In this document: positions 54,476-64,000 of the stretch, in pieces | How the letters are laid out: every line of letters starts with the position of its first letter | Numbering within the stretch: position 1 is the stretch's first letter | Assembly (NCBI RefSeq): GCF_905404315.1 | Contig: NC_066312.1 | Location: forward strand, 10,837,001-10,901,000 | DNA from: Leptidea sinapis | Taxonomy: Eukaryota; Arthropoda; Insecta; Lepidoptera; Pieridae | Length of the DNA stretch: 64,000 bases | Direction: 5' to 3' | Made by a program: the position numbers and the translations under genes | The notes under the pieces: model-generated | Told to the model about the DNA's origin: nothing | The model's database searches: none | Seen by the model: only the letters and a program-made list of their open reading frames with translations

Positions 54476-54540
54476 GTAGCTTATATTATGTAATATAAGC
54501 TACTTCAAGTTTTATAAGGTGTATGTACACCTTATAAAAC
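54476..54540. repeat. Two adjacent perfect palindromes
   Basis: 54476-54503 is a 13 bp arm (gtagcttatatta), TG, and its perfect complement. 54509-54540 is a 15 bp arm (gttttataaggtgta), TG, and its perfect complement. Five bases separate them. Confidence 0.9.
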
Positions 54541-54624
54541 GGAAGTTCTGTTGAAATCGGTCCATCATTTTCTAAGATTAGCTTAAATAGAATACCTTTT
54601 TATCACTTTGAGTAAGCAGTGAAT

Positions 54625-54690
54625 TTTTTATGACAATAAGGGACAAGACGAGCATAACGTTCAGCTGATGGAAATTGATACGCACTGCAC
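54625..54690 (-). mobile_element. SINE-like element 3' fragment
   Basis: Reverse complement matches the 3' end of the 52921/53560 family: gtatcaatttccatcagctg, aacgtt, ctcgtcttgtcccttattgt, cataaaaaa. Only the last ~65 bp remain. Confidence 0.6.
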
Positions 54691-55643
54691 ATAACGCGTT
54701 GGCAGACGGCAAAATATAGCAAATTATCTGTGTGAGTACCTCTCTATCATCCACGTCTTATCACTATTCTCCACGTCACAAACAAAACAAGCCCTTCATA
54801 TGACAACTAACAGGATAAAATTCATTAATAAGTTGCTATAAAAATTACAATTCACGCCTTGGAAATTTAAAGTTGGCACATGAGTTATTGTGAGTACTTT
54901 TAGTACAAACGGAAAGATAATTTAACATAGAATATAACATATCTCCCTATTACCATAATACCTAATATAGATAGTACAAAACATAGATAAGTAACAAATT
55001 ATCTGCTAAGTGAACACGACTCGCGCTATTTAATATTTTAAATACAGTAATGTACCAAGTACTAAATATAAATAATTACTTACCTACATGAGACTGAATA
55101 CACCCTTCAGTAAATTATATATGAAGTGGAATTTGTTCGCAAGCGTGATGAAATAAGGACGGACCTATTAAATATTTTAGCGATACCGTAATACGAAACT
55201 ATCCTCATTACTTATGTAATAACGCCGATGTACACCATAACATGCCTGTTCCGACCGTCTATGAATAATTTAATGCGCGCTATAATACTTGCATGTATAA
55301 GACGGTTTAAATTAAAAACTAACTGTTTGTCAAAGTTGGATCTAAATTATTCATGGATAGCCCCCCACAGTCTGCCGTGTTGGTAACGTTGTTGTAATTG
55401 GGCGCCAGAGGTAGCGGCACCCTCTGGGTGAGGGAACGTGCTTACGAGAGAGGAACGTGTGATAATTAACATGTTTGTCTTGCTTATATCGCGTTCCTCT
55501 ACACAACCAAAACTACCCGTTCGTTCAACTCACAAGACGCGCCAACTCGTTATAAATATTATACTTGCCATCTTGTAAGTTTTATATTCATTATTGAGAT
55601 ACGAGCTGACCTGGCAAACGTTGTTTTGAAAACAAAATTTTAT

Positions 55644-55696
55644 GAATGATGCAGGACTCGAATCTGCGACATCTCGCGTTCCGTGCGAGCACTCTT
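55644..55696 (-). tRNA. Partial tRNA-like sequence, inverted
   Basis: On minus: gctcgcacggaacgcgag (intact anticodon arm with loop acggaac), then a T-arm with gattcgagtcc and the 3' acceptor strand atcattc. The 5' acceptor and D-arm are missing. Confidence 0.4.
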
Positions 55697-55867
55697 CAAA
55701 TATAAACAAATTTGTTTAGATTTGCAAGAGCGACATCTCTAGTCAATTTCCTAATATGCAACTATTGGGGTTGAGCAGGTTACCAACTTTGAAGTAGATC
55801 CTGTACATGAAGCCACAACCTGAGAGTTGAACAAAGCAAACAAGATTTTATAAACGATACACCACTC

Positions 55868-55939
55868 GAACCTTTAGCTCAGTTGGAAAAGCACTCGCGG
55901 GAAACGCGAGAGGTCGCGGGATCGAGTCCCGCATCGTTC
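55868..55939 (+). tRNA. tRNA-like sequence (pseudo-tRNA)
   Basis: D-arm (tagctcagttgg A-box) and perfect 5 bp anticodon stem ctcgc/gcgag. The T-arm cggg-atcgagt-cccg is present, with 3' atcgttc. The 5' acceptor strand gaacctt pairs only in part with it, and the anticodon loop gggaaac lacks U33, so function is unlikely. Confidence 0.4.
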
Positions 55940-57008
55940 ATAATAATTTGTTTTCAAATTTTATTTGTGTATTAATCCCAGAAGTGGGGTTATCACTTTA
56001 AAAACATAACAAATTGTTTAAATGTTTTTTTGCTACATAACCTAAGTACGCTGCGTTCGCTCATGTCAATTGCACGACAGAATTATCTGTAATGCGAATA
56101 TATAGGTATTTCTAAGTCATAAAATATAGGGATAAGTAATCAACAACGTATCATCAACTTTCCCGGTTTTACACTTTACGGTATAAGTATTATTCCGATT
56201 GGTTCAGTAGTTTTCACAGTATAACCGAACAAAAACACCGCTTGAAAAAGATTTAGATATTGACATGTTTTTTCAGCTCTCCTGTTATTCATATGATGCA
56301 ATATTAATATCGAATAAACCGAACCTCACGCAAAACCGAAAAAACAATATATTTTTAATGAGAATTTTAAACTTTTCTGTTCGTCTTTAATTTTAGGCTT
56401 ATTCTCGATATTAATGTAACAATTTCTTTCAACTTTGACTATCAGATGGCTTATGTCGTAGGGTTGTATGATCTAATACATTAAAAAAATAAATTTCCGT
56501 CAGCAAAATTAATATGCATGAATTAGTATAAAAGATAAAATTAAATAGCCATCTTATGATTGAAACATAATTAACGCTATCTTGGTCGCGGGTACTCGCT
56601 CGTTATAAATAAATTTGTTATTATAAAATAAATAGTATCCGGAATCTATAATACAATAAGTAATATTCTATCATTGGTTGGTAATGGATCTCTTTTGAAA
56701 ATTACTTATCAAATAATATGTATAAAATATCATGTTGCTAGAAAATAATTTAATAATATACCCAGCCTTCAAATTATGGGTCTTGTAAAATATTAAGGCA
56801 GGAAAATTGTATGTACAAATGAGACAATGCAATTGAAATAACTACACCTACAGTCGGCACTTAATAATAAATGATGACGATAAACTACGAAGTCTAATAC
56901 GTAGATGATGTAACATTATAATATCATAGTTTTATTACATAACCTTAAATCTCAATAAGTTTCGTAAAAAATAACATCTATGTATATGTAATTGTTTACC
57001 CTGGATAA

Positions 57009-57200
57009 TCAAATCAAATCAAAATCAGTTTATTCACGTAGGTCACGGAAATTATGAATGTCAAAAAAAAAATTATAATTGAATCCACCGCTACTTCGTA
57101 AAGGGTTGAGCTAATGAGAAGAAGTAGCAAGAAACTCATTGCCACTCTTTTATGTCAAGATTTACATTTAAGTAGATCGATTTACAAATCATTTCAAATT
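57009..57200 (-). mobile_element. LINE/SINE 3' end relic
   Basis: On + it starts with tail-like aatcaaatcaaaatca, then ttcacgtaggtcacgg, aatgtcaaaa, aagggttgagctaatgag and aagaaactcattgccactct; reverse complement of the family at 61090-61245. Confidence 0.6.
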
Positions 57201-57357
57201 ATAATATAATATGTAAAATGTAAAATGATGGCTGATTGATTTATTGTTAGAGGCCAAACGAAACCACTAGGACTACAAATTTAAAACAGTTCCCTCAGTA
57301 ATGTGAAAACTGATGACTTATTTACTTATGCAGACGTGGTTGCTAACAATGGGCCTA

Positions 57358-57745
57358 ATGAGAAAGCTCACGGACGCTCAGAGGGCAATGGACAGGGCTA
57401 TGTTGGGAGTTTTCCTGCGAGATCGAATCAGGAATGCGGAAATCCGCAGGAGAACGAAAGCGGTGACTTTACTGTCATAGCCTAAATGATTGCGAAACTT
57501 AAGTACAGTGGGCAGGGCACATAGTTCGACGGACAGATGGCCTTTGGTTCAGTAAAGTCCTCGAATGGCAACCTCGTAGCGGAAGACGCAGTGTTGGCAG
57601 GCCCCCCACATGATGGACAAAAGTTCTGGTCAAGATCGCCGGAATACTTTGGACGAGGGTAGAGCAGGACCGAATATCGTGGAGATCTTTGGGGGAGGCC
57701 TTAGTACACCAGAGGGCGTCTCCCGGCTGATATCATGATAATGAT
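57358..57745 (+). mobile_element. RTE-type LINE C-terminus and 3' end, degenerate
   Basis: In shifting frames: LTDAQRAMDRAMLGVFLRDR, then IRRRTKAVT, then GRAHSSTDRW, GRPPT-like, and a WRSLGE-like stretch. It ends with cagagggcgtctcccggctg, the standard end of this family. Stops and frameshifts throughout. Confidence 0.75.
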
Positions 57746-60700
57746 GAAGTGAACACTAAGATATTTTTGGAAATGCCCCCACGACCCTAAAATAGTTAAG
57801 ATAAGGGTTTGAAGTACTTAGTTATATCAAATATATACTTCTGGGTAAAATAAATAAAAGATATATAAATAAAAGAATACCATAATAAAAAGATTTACCA
57901 GAAGAGAGTTCGTTAAAGCGCACCTTTATCAAAAAAATATAAATTTGCCCACATTGAAGAATACAGGCAAATTTAATTCAAATATGAAGTCCGTCACGTG
58001 ACATTACCTCGTCAACAGATGCTTCACATAAAAAATTAAAAAAAAACGGCAACAAATCACTATTAACAAATGTAAGAGTAATTCAGTATTTCAGTTAAAG
58101 TATAAGAATAGATACCATAGACGATGAGTTAATCTGTGTAATAAGGATAGAATAGATAGAAGAAGAGAGAATATTGTAATAAAAATATGTTCCTCATTAG
58201 TGTTCGTACATTAAATGATACTCGTTTTTACAATAGCAATGTGATTGAGTGAGAATACGTTATTTGTGTTATCTAATCAGAGTAGAGATGAAGAGAAACT
58301 GCAACAATTACAAATGATAGTGGAACAAAACTGGAATATACACATAGATATAGGCGCAGAAACAATGGGAGATGCGTGCAATAGATGCAAAGTGCCTATC
58401 AAGCCTTCAGATGCTGTAAACATATAAAATGAAGGTTATTGTTCTTCACAAACAATAAGACCAACATATTCCACAATTGACTGAAGCCATTTCAAGTGAA
58501 AGCACTATAGAAAAAAATAACCAGTGGATATCACATCGAAGCACGCTTAAACAATCAAACGGGAAACAAAAAGACAGTAATGTAGAAATGGAAAATACAA
58601 CGACCATTACGATGTGTCTACGCCACAAGCGTAAGCGAATTATTTGTCGAAGAGAAGTAAACATTTGTGCTTATTTGCGACATAATTGATATTCATTTGG
58701 TCACATGGAGCATTTCGCAAGAAATACTTTTCTGGCAAAGCCGCTTTGTAAATTCTACTGCCAGCTGTTAGTATTGCCAAACTGACACTTCCAAAATTGA
58801 AAACCCTTTGCAAAAATGAAACTTCCTGCCAATGTTTTTAAGCATTGGTACAACATGAAATGTTCATATAATAAGGAATTGTGCAAGAGCATGCGAGGCA
58901 GTCAGCACTCAATAAAAATATATATAAAACAAAATGTGCTTAAGAGCACACGCCAGAAGCGAAAACTTCATCAAGGCAAGGCTAATATGAAGCTCAGTCT
59001 CATTAACACCCACAAAAAAGCACAATTAAAGAATATTCTACTTCAACAATAATATTTATAATAGTCTCAATTATATTATATTATAATATAATCCAGATTC
59101 TCTTCCGCGTGTGAATGAAACCAAGCGCGTATCACCCGTAGTGAGTATACGTGATTAGTTTTATCCGTCGCCGTTCCATAGAACAACGGAAGGGGCCCAT
59201 TCTTCACAAACTCCTAACACAAATAATTAAGCGTTTTGGTTGCTAATTGAATTGTGTTCTGAAGTTTTGCCGTTCACAATATCAATTCGATATGAGGTCT
59301 TTTACTTTTTAATATGTCAGGTACAATTTAGAAAACATAAGTTTCCGTGTTGAAGGAACTTTACAATCCATTTTGTACGCGCTCATTAACAAATGGAAGG
59401 AAAAGTTTTTAATTAATTTTTACATCTCACAGTTTCGAAACATATATTTTTGAACGAAACGTAAACTCGCTTTAAAGTTAAATAGAAAAATGCGATGTAT
59501 TAAAACTGCCTAACAAAGTTGTGCAGCTAGGAATACGAATTTATATTTCCTTATTACTCTACTATATATCTGTTTGTGGTAGTTTGGTAATGCTGTGAAT
59601 TGCTAACTGCGATTGGGTCCATTTTGGGGTTTATACCTAATTGGCATATCGTATTTATAACTTAAATTTCAACAATATCTTATTCTTCTGGTGGCTTGCA
59701 TACGTAAATATGGCCCAACAGTAATTTATTCAAAATTTTGGCTATTATTTGACATCGTTAAAATTAACGTAAGCAGTAATAGAGTTTTCAACAAAAAAAA
59801 CATGTGTTAATTAAAAATCAAACGTGGTAAAAGTGAATCCTTCAAAAAACTTTTACTTCAAGATAATGAGACGAATGTAAAATTTCGGGAAGAGGATAAT
59901 TGTAGGTTTTAGTAATGATCCTAGTGATTCAAAGTTTGAAAATTATTTTACATAGATTTATTCAGACTCAGCTTTCCATAAATGACGCAAGAGGCTTATG
60001 GTAAGTAAAATATGATATAAATACTTTGGTCTTAATATGGTCCAAATATCTTTGGAATACTGCGTCAATTACCGTTTTTGATCTTATTGTTGATACAGTG
60101 CGACTACTGCACATTTTCAAATTTAATTTGGCGTCCAAAAACACAATCATCGGAATCGCTGTATTCGATACAAAATTTACATTAAACCTCTATACTGAAT
60201 ATGAAGTCCTGGTACACGTTGCTGACACATGATTTCAATCGCTATGAAAGACATGACTATCCGCTATCATATTTATGTTCTCCTGTGTCTATGTAGGGTG
60301 TCTATGTAGCAATACTTCGAGTGCATGACGTCAGAATATATTATTAAGGTAAACTCGCATCATACATAAGACAATCACTTCGTCAACTATGATCGCCTGG
60401 TAACAAAACACTGTATAATGCTTCCTTTATGCCATTGAAAATGATTGAATCATCTTAATTATATTTAAAATATATTAGGTTTATATTTAAATAACATGAT
60501 TGTTATTATTGTCTTAAAAATATTGTGAAACAACGGTAGATCTCAATTGAATCTAACCGTGACATTCTAAATAACTTCATGAATCACGATCCCACAGAAC
60601 AAATTATGAATACCATGCAAATATTATTTCGGTGTTATGTTTAAATAAATACCTAATATTCTACACCAAATAATGATAATAAATTACACCTAGCACAATA

Positions 60701-61089
60701 ACAGGAACACTACTGAACTAATTGGCATTTCTCCAGATTTTTCGAATATATAGACAGACGTCTTAAAAATTGTATTTAATAACTGGTGGCGTGACATCAT
60801 GTCCAGTTTTCATAAGGTATTCACAATTTTCGACAGTTCAATGTCTACTGTGTTATTTGCCCTGGGTTAAAAGCCCAGTTACGTATCAGTTACCAGAAAC
60901 TCTGCTCCATGTTTTTAAGATTAAAGCTGATATATTTAATACAATCGCTTATTCTTACGTATTTAATTTACATTGACTTTTTTGACTTACTCGTGTAAGG
61001 CATTACCTAGCATTTGACGTGTGAGTGTTTTTGTTGCGCCATTTTACATAGTATAGTTGAAATGATATGTAAAAAATTAAGTTGTAAAT

Positions 61090-61245
61090 ATTGATTTAAA
61101 AGAGTGGCAATGAGTTTCTTGCCACTTCTTTTCATTAAAGCTCAACCTTTTGAGAAGTGGCGGTAAATGTTAATAGAAACGTAAACTTCACATTCGTAAG
61201 TGTCATTTCCCTGACCTACATGAATAAAGTGATTTTGATTTATTA
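61090..61245 (+). mobile_element. LINE/SINE 3' end relic
   Basis: gagtggcaatgagtttcttg, aaagctcaacctttt, gaagtggcgg, then acctacatgaataaagtgat and tttgattt at the end. Confidence 0.6.
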
Positions 61246-61382
61246 ACTTCACTATCATAGATCAACATCACCTTTTGTAGATTCCTCATGATATTTTCAT
61301 AAATGAATTTGAAATAGTGAAAACACATTGGTACGTGGTGGTTGGGAACAGCGATGAAATACAAAAATTTATTCATAAATCT

Positions 61383-61592
61383 GCATGGCACATAGTTCGA
61401 CGGACAGATGGCCGTTGGGGCAGTAAAGTCCTCGAATGGAGACCACGTACCGGAAGACAGTGTTGGTAGGCCCCCCACAAGATGAATCGACGATCTGGTC
61501 AAGATCGCCGGAATACGTTGGATGAGGGCAGCGCAGAACCAATCGCCGTGGAAATCTTTGGGGAGGCCAGCAGTGGACGTCTTCGTCTTAAT
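61383..61592 (+). mobile_element. RTE-type LINE 3' fragment
   Basis: Closely similar to 57518-57720: ggcacatagttcgacggaca, gtaaagtcctcgaatgga, aagatcgccggaatac and gccagcagtggacgtcttcg. It sits 140 bp after the relic at 61090. Confidence 0.7.
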
Positions 61593-62315
61593 TAAGGCGG
61601 AATTGTTAAAAAGTTTCATTTGTAAATATTACTACACGATTTTTATATTTTTTAAAAAGCACTCGTGTATATGAAACACGGAGATTAATTATATTGTGCT
61701 TGTATTTTATTTTACAATTGTATTTTATAATAGATTTAGATGAGAACTGAAATTTTAATGATCATCAAGGCCAAGATGCTTATTATTTATATATTTCGTA
61801 TATTAAAACTCACTGCTACATAAATGATTCAACTTAAAACTAAAAATATATAAACAATTAGAGATTAGAGAGAATGAATTTAGTTGATGCGAGAACCGGC
61901 GGCCTTCTGTCTAATATTAAACATACGTGAATTAATCATATATAATAAAAAACAATTATGTTTTACTCTACCCTCCACGTGTGATAACAGGATTATAGGA
62001 TATTACTATAAGATAGTGAAGTGTCCTTCAATACTCACAAAATACAGAGGCCAAAGCGTGTAAAGTTTACATTTCAATAATTTAATAATGTAACTATCTT
62101 TATTTATAAAAATTCATTGCACGTTGTGTTCAAGGCTGATCATAAATGATTGAAGAGTAATTTTATGTAATTCATACTCGTATGCAACAATGTGAACCTA
62201 CCAGTTGCCGTAACTTAATGCACGTGATTTGCCATAATTTTATAATTGAGAGGAAATAATGGAATGTGTTTATGTTCACTGCTTTCTTCTGATAACCACA
62301 ATTATTATATAATAA

Positions 62316-62608
62316 CTGGCTGACCCAGCAAACGTATTGCCGATATTAAAATCGCGATACAAAAGTAACTGTTGATCGTGATGGGTGAAAATTTGAAGTT
62401 GTATGTATTTTTTAATGCTGACTCATAATCAAACAAATTAAAAAAATATTGCGTGTGTTCCACCCTTAACATTTAGGGGGATGAAAAATAGATGTTGTCC
62501 GATTCTCGGACCTACCCATTTTCCACTCGAAATTTCATGAGAATCGGTCAAGCCGTTTCGGAGGAGTTCAAAGTTTAACACCATGACACGAGAATTTTAT
62601 ATATTAGA
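62316..62608 (-). mobile_element. Helitron-like element
   Basis: Minus-strand copy of the family at 1032-1340: starts TCTAATATATAAAATTCTCG and ends gggtcagccag (mutated from CTAG) before a T. Confidence 0.6.
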
Positions 62609-62799
62609 AGATGTTATGTGTTTGTCATGTGTCAGCATGTATTATATGTTAACGCATTTATTAATATAGAAATCGGCCAGGAGTGAGTTGACCTTCAAGG
62701 GTCCCGTATTGTCGTAAAATGTATATAAAATTTTGTATTTATAAGAAGGTGAAATATTTTATTCAACACTACCACCGATTCCTGAATCTGCATAATATG

Positions 62800-63375
62800 T
62801 TGAGGAGAACATGGTGACGACAATAAATTCAACAATCTCTCTTTTGATTGCCAATTTCGCGGTAGGTAAAGTCAAAGTGCCTACGAAGAAACTGGGGTTC
62901 ATAAATATGAACGGACTACTTGAAATCAGTGCCATTCTAGCGCTATACAAAGCACAGGTCCGGCAACATATCCTAACCCAGAGATTCTCGAATTGTCGAG
63001 GACCCAGTGCTCTGCAAACGGCTAGAGAAGTTTCGTAGAAATGTCGCATCAATGTGTCTTCTACCGCATTTGTCACGAGGAACGAACAACTGTTTGACCT
63101 GATTCCTGATACTGAAATCCACCTTTGAATAACACGCCACAAACAATAATATCATCCCCACTATCTGGATGTCTGGCGTTACTGTACGGTGCAGTTTTCA
63201 AGGAACTTTCGTCCAGGTAACACTAAATTAGGTAATGAGCTTCCATTTGCGGTATTTGCAAGACAATACGCCAAGGGTACCTCCTAGGTTTCCTCTTGTG
63301 TTACAGAAGAATGTAAAAAGCCGTGACCACTTAACATCAGGCACAAGTTTGAACTCCTCTTCCATAAAAAAAAAC
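62800..63375 (+). mobile_element. Jockey/CR1-type LINE 3' end, strongly decayed
   Basis: Related to 31795-32391: cccagtgctctgcaaacggc, acaactgtttgacctgattc, acgccac, atcatccccactatctggat, ttttcaaggaactttc, gtaatgagcttcc, and an A-run at about 63367-63374. No usable frame. Confidence 0.6.
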
Positions 63376-63699
63376 GTTACAATGTCAATTTGTCCTAAAT
63401 AGAGTATTATATAACTAAAGTTTTATTACTGTAATTAATATAAATAACACAAGGATATATGGCTTACGTTTACTGTTAAATGTTAATGAAGGTATATTAA
63501 TAATTGTAATTGAGATCAATTGATGTAACTCATCTCACCCTTGACCCCAATAAAAACTATAAAGACACCGAAGACTGAGGCTAATATGAACACATTTTGT
63601 TTTCTTTGTATAAAATAATTCACATATTATAAGTAACACCTGTGAAACGATCTACTTAATATAAACTATACTTAAATCGTTGTAATTTTTATATTTAAA

Positions 63700-64000
63700 C
63701 TAGCTGACCCCGCAAACGTTGTATTGCCGATATTAAAATCGCAAATACAAAAGTATCTGTTGATCGTAGATGGGTGAAAGTTGTATGTATTTTTATTGCT
63801 GACTCATAATCAAACAAATTTAAAAAAAAATTAAAAAAAAAAATAAAAAAAAAAATCGTGTGGACCACCCTTAACATTTAGGGGGATGAAAAATAGATAT
63901 TGTCCGATTCTCAGACCTACCCAATATGCACTCAAAATTTCATGAGAATCGGTCAAGCCGTTTCGGTGGAGGTCAAAGTTTAACACCATGACACGAGAAT
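63700..64000 (-). mobile_element. Helitron-like element, cut by the window end
   Basis: On minus it ends gcggggtcagCTAG before a host T (63699 on + is A). The TC end lies past 64,000. Very similar to the copy at 62316-62608 apart from an expanded A-rich stretch at about 63822-63856. Confidence 0.65.

Larger units (their letters stand above)
55620..56010 (+). repeat. Repeat unit with tRNA-like sequence, copy 2, flanked by an inverted partial copy
   Basis: The + tRNA-like copy (55868-55939) and its downstream attttgttttcaaat segment recur in reverse complement at 55620-55696. The two bracket the body shared with 50930-51260. Confidence 0.65.
45475..64000 (-). other. bab upstream intron (runs past the window)
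   Basis: 18.5 kb without a BTB or other conserved exon that I can see. It is occupied by interspersed repeats listed separately. Small frames at 58245-58427 and 58477-58689 (+) are unrecognised. Confidence 0.6.

Noticed and set aside
58245..58689. Two successive + frames with a CNRC and charged residues
   Set aside because: They might be pieces of an element, but I found no motif strong enough to name, and both are short.
45475..64000. BTB exon of bab
   Set aside because: Looked for on the minus strand; no frame resembles a BTB domain, so it must lie beyond the window.
1..64000. CRISPR array, operon or prophage-like system
   Set aside because: No evenly spaced short repeats with unique spacers; split genes and retroelements show a eukaryotic nuclear genome.

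Overview
The window is AT-rich insect DNA and almost certainly lepidopteran. It carries conserved insect exons in a background of repeat types usual in moths and butterflies: RTE-type and jockey/CR1-type LINE ends, a tRNA-headed SINE, TC...CTAG Helitron-like elements and many inverted-repeat elements. I cannot name the species. There is no bacterial-style organisation; genes are split by long introns.

Two conserved genes face each other (convergent). On the + strand, from the left edge to 24,728, lies an archipelago/FBXW7 orthologue (ago), the F-box and WD40 substrate receptor of an SCF ubiquitin ligase. I could phase ten coding exons with consistent reading frame: 132-836, 2037-2120, 2768-2812, 3829-3968, 12614-12829, 14180-14468, 14930-15111, 18322-18547, 19495-19705 and 24442-24728. 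Together they give 794 residues plus stop. The open frame of exon 1 runs on past its best donor into the intron. Upstream exons may lie outside the window.

On the - strand, from beyond the right edge down to 36,860, lies the 3' half of bric-a-brac (bab), a BTB-pipsqueak transcription factor. Its exons are 45474-45417 (linker), 39970-39704 (pipsqueak domain), 37982-37807 (AT-hook-containing conserved block) and 37363-36860 (C-terminus). The BTB exon(s) are not in the window. Inside the 5.4 kb intron between linker and pipsqueak exons, on the same strand, is an intact 158-codon open exon (45129-44651). It encodes a different pipsqueak-like helix-turn-helix followed by a CENP-B/Tigger-like DNA-binding segment. 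Its acceptor is in exactly the phase needed to receive the linker exon. This looks like an undescribed alternative terminal exon that would swap the DNA-binding domain of Bab, and it is the most interesting object here.

The rest is introns, the 12 kb intergenic interval and the probable long bab 3' UTR, all filled with mobile-element remains. Notable ones are an inverted-repeat element at about 10.17-10.99 kb holding a GC-rich tandem repeat; an inverted-repeat element at 3.02-3.68 kb; a SINE copy ending 17 bp before ago exon 9; a MADF-like transposon gene fragment; a LINE relic pair in opposite orientations at 31.5-32.4 kb; tRNA-like repeats, two of them in inverted orientation, at 51.1 and 55.6-55.9 kb; and two adjacent perfect palindromes at 54.48-54.54 kb. 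All calls were made by eye from sequence and remembered family features; nothing was searched.
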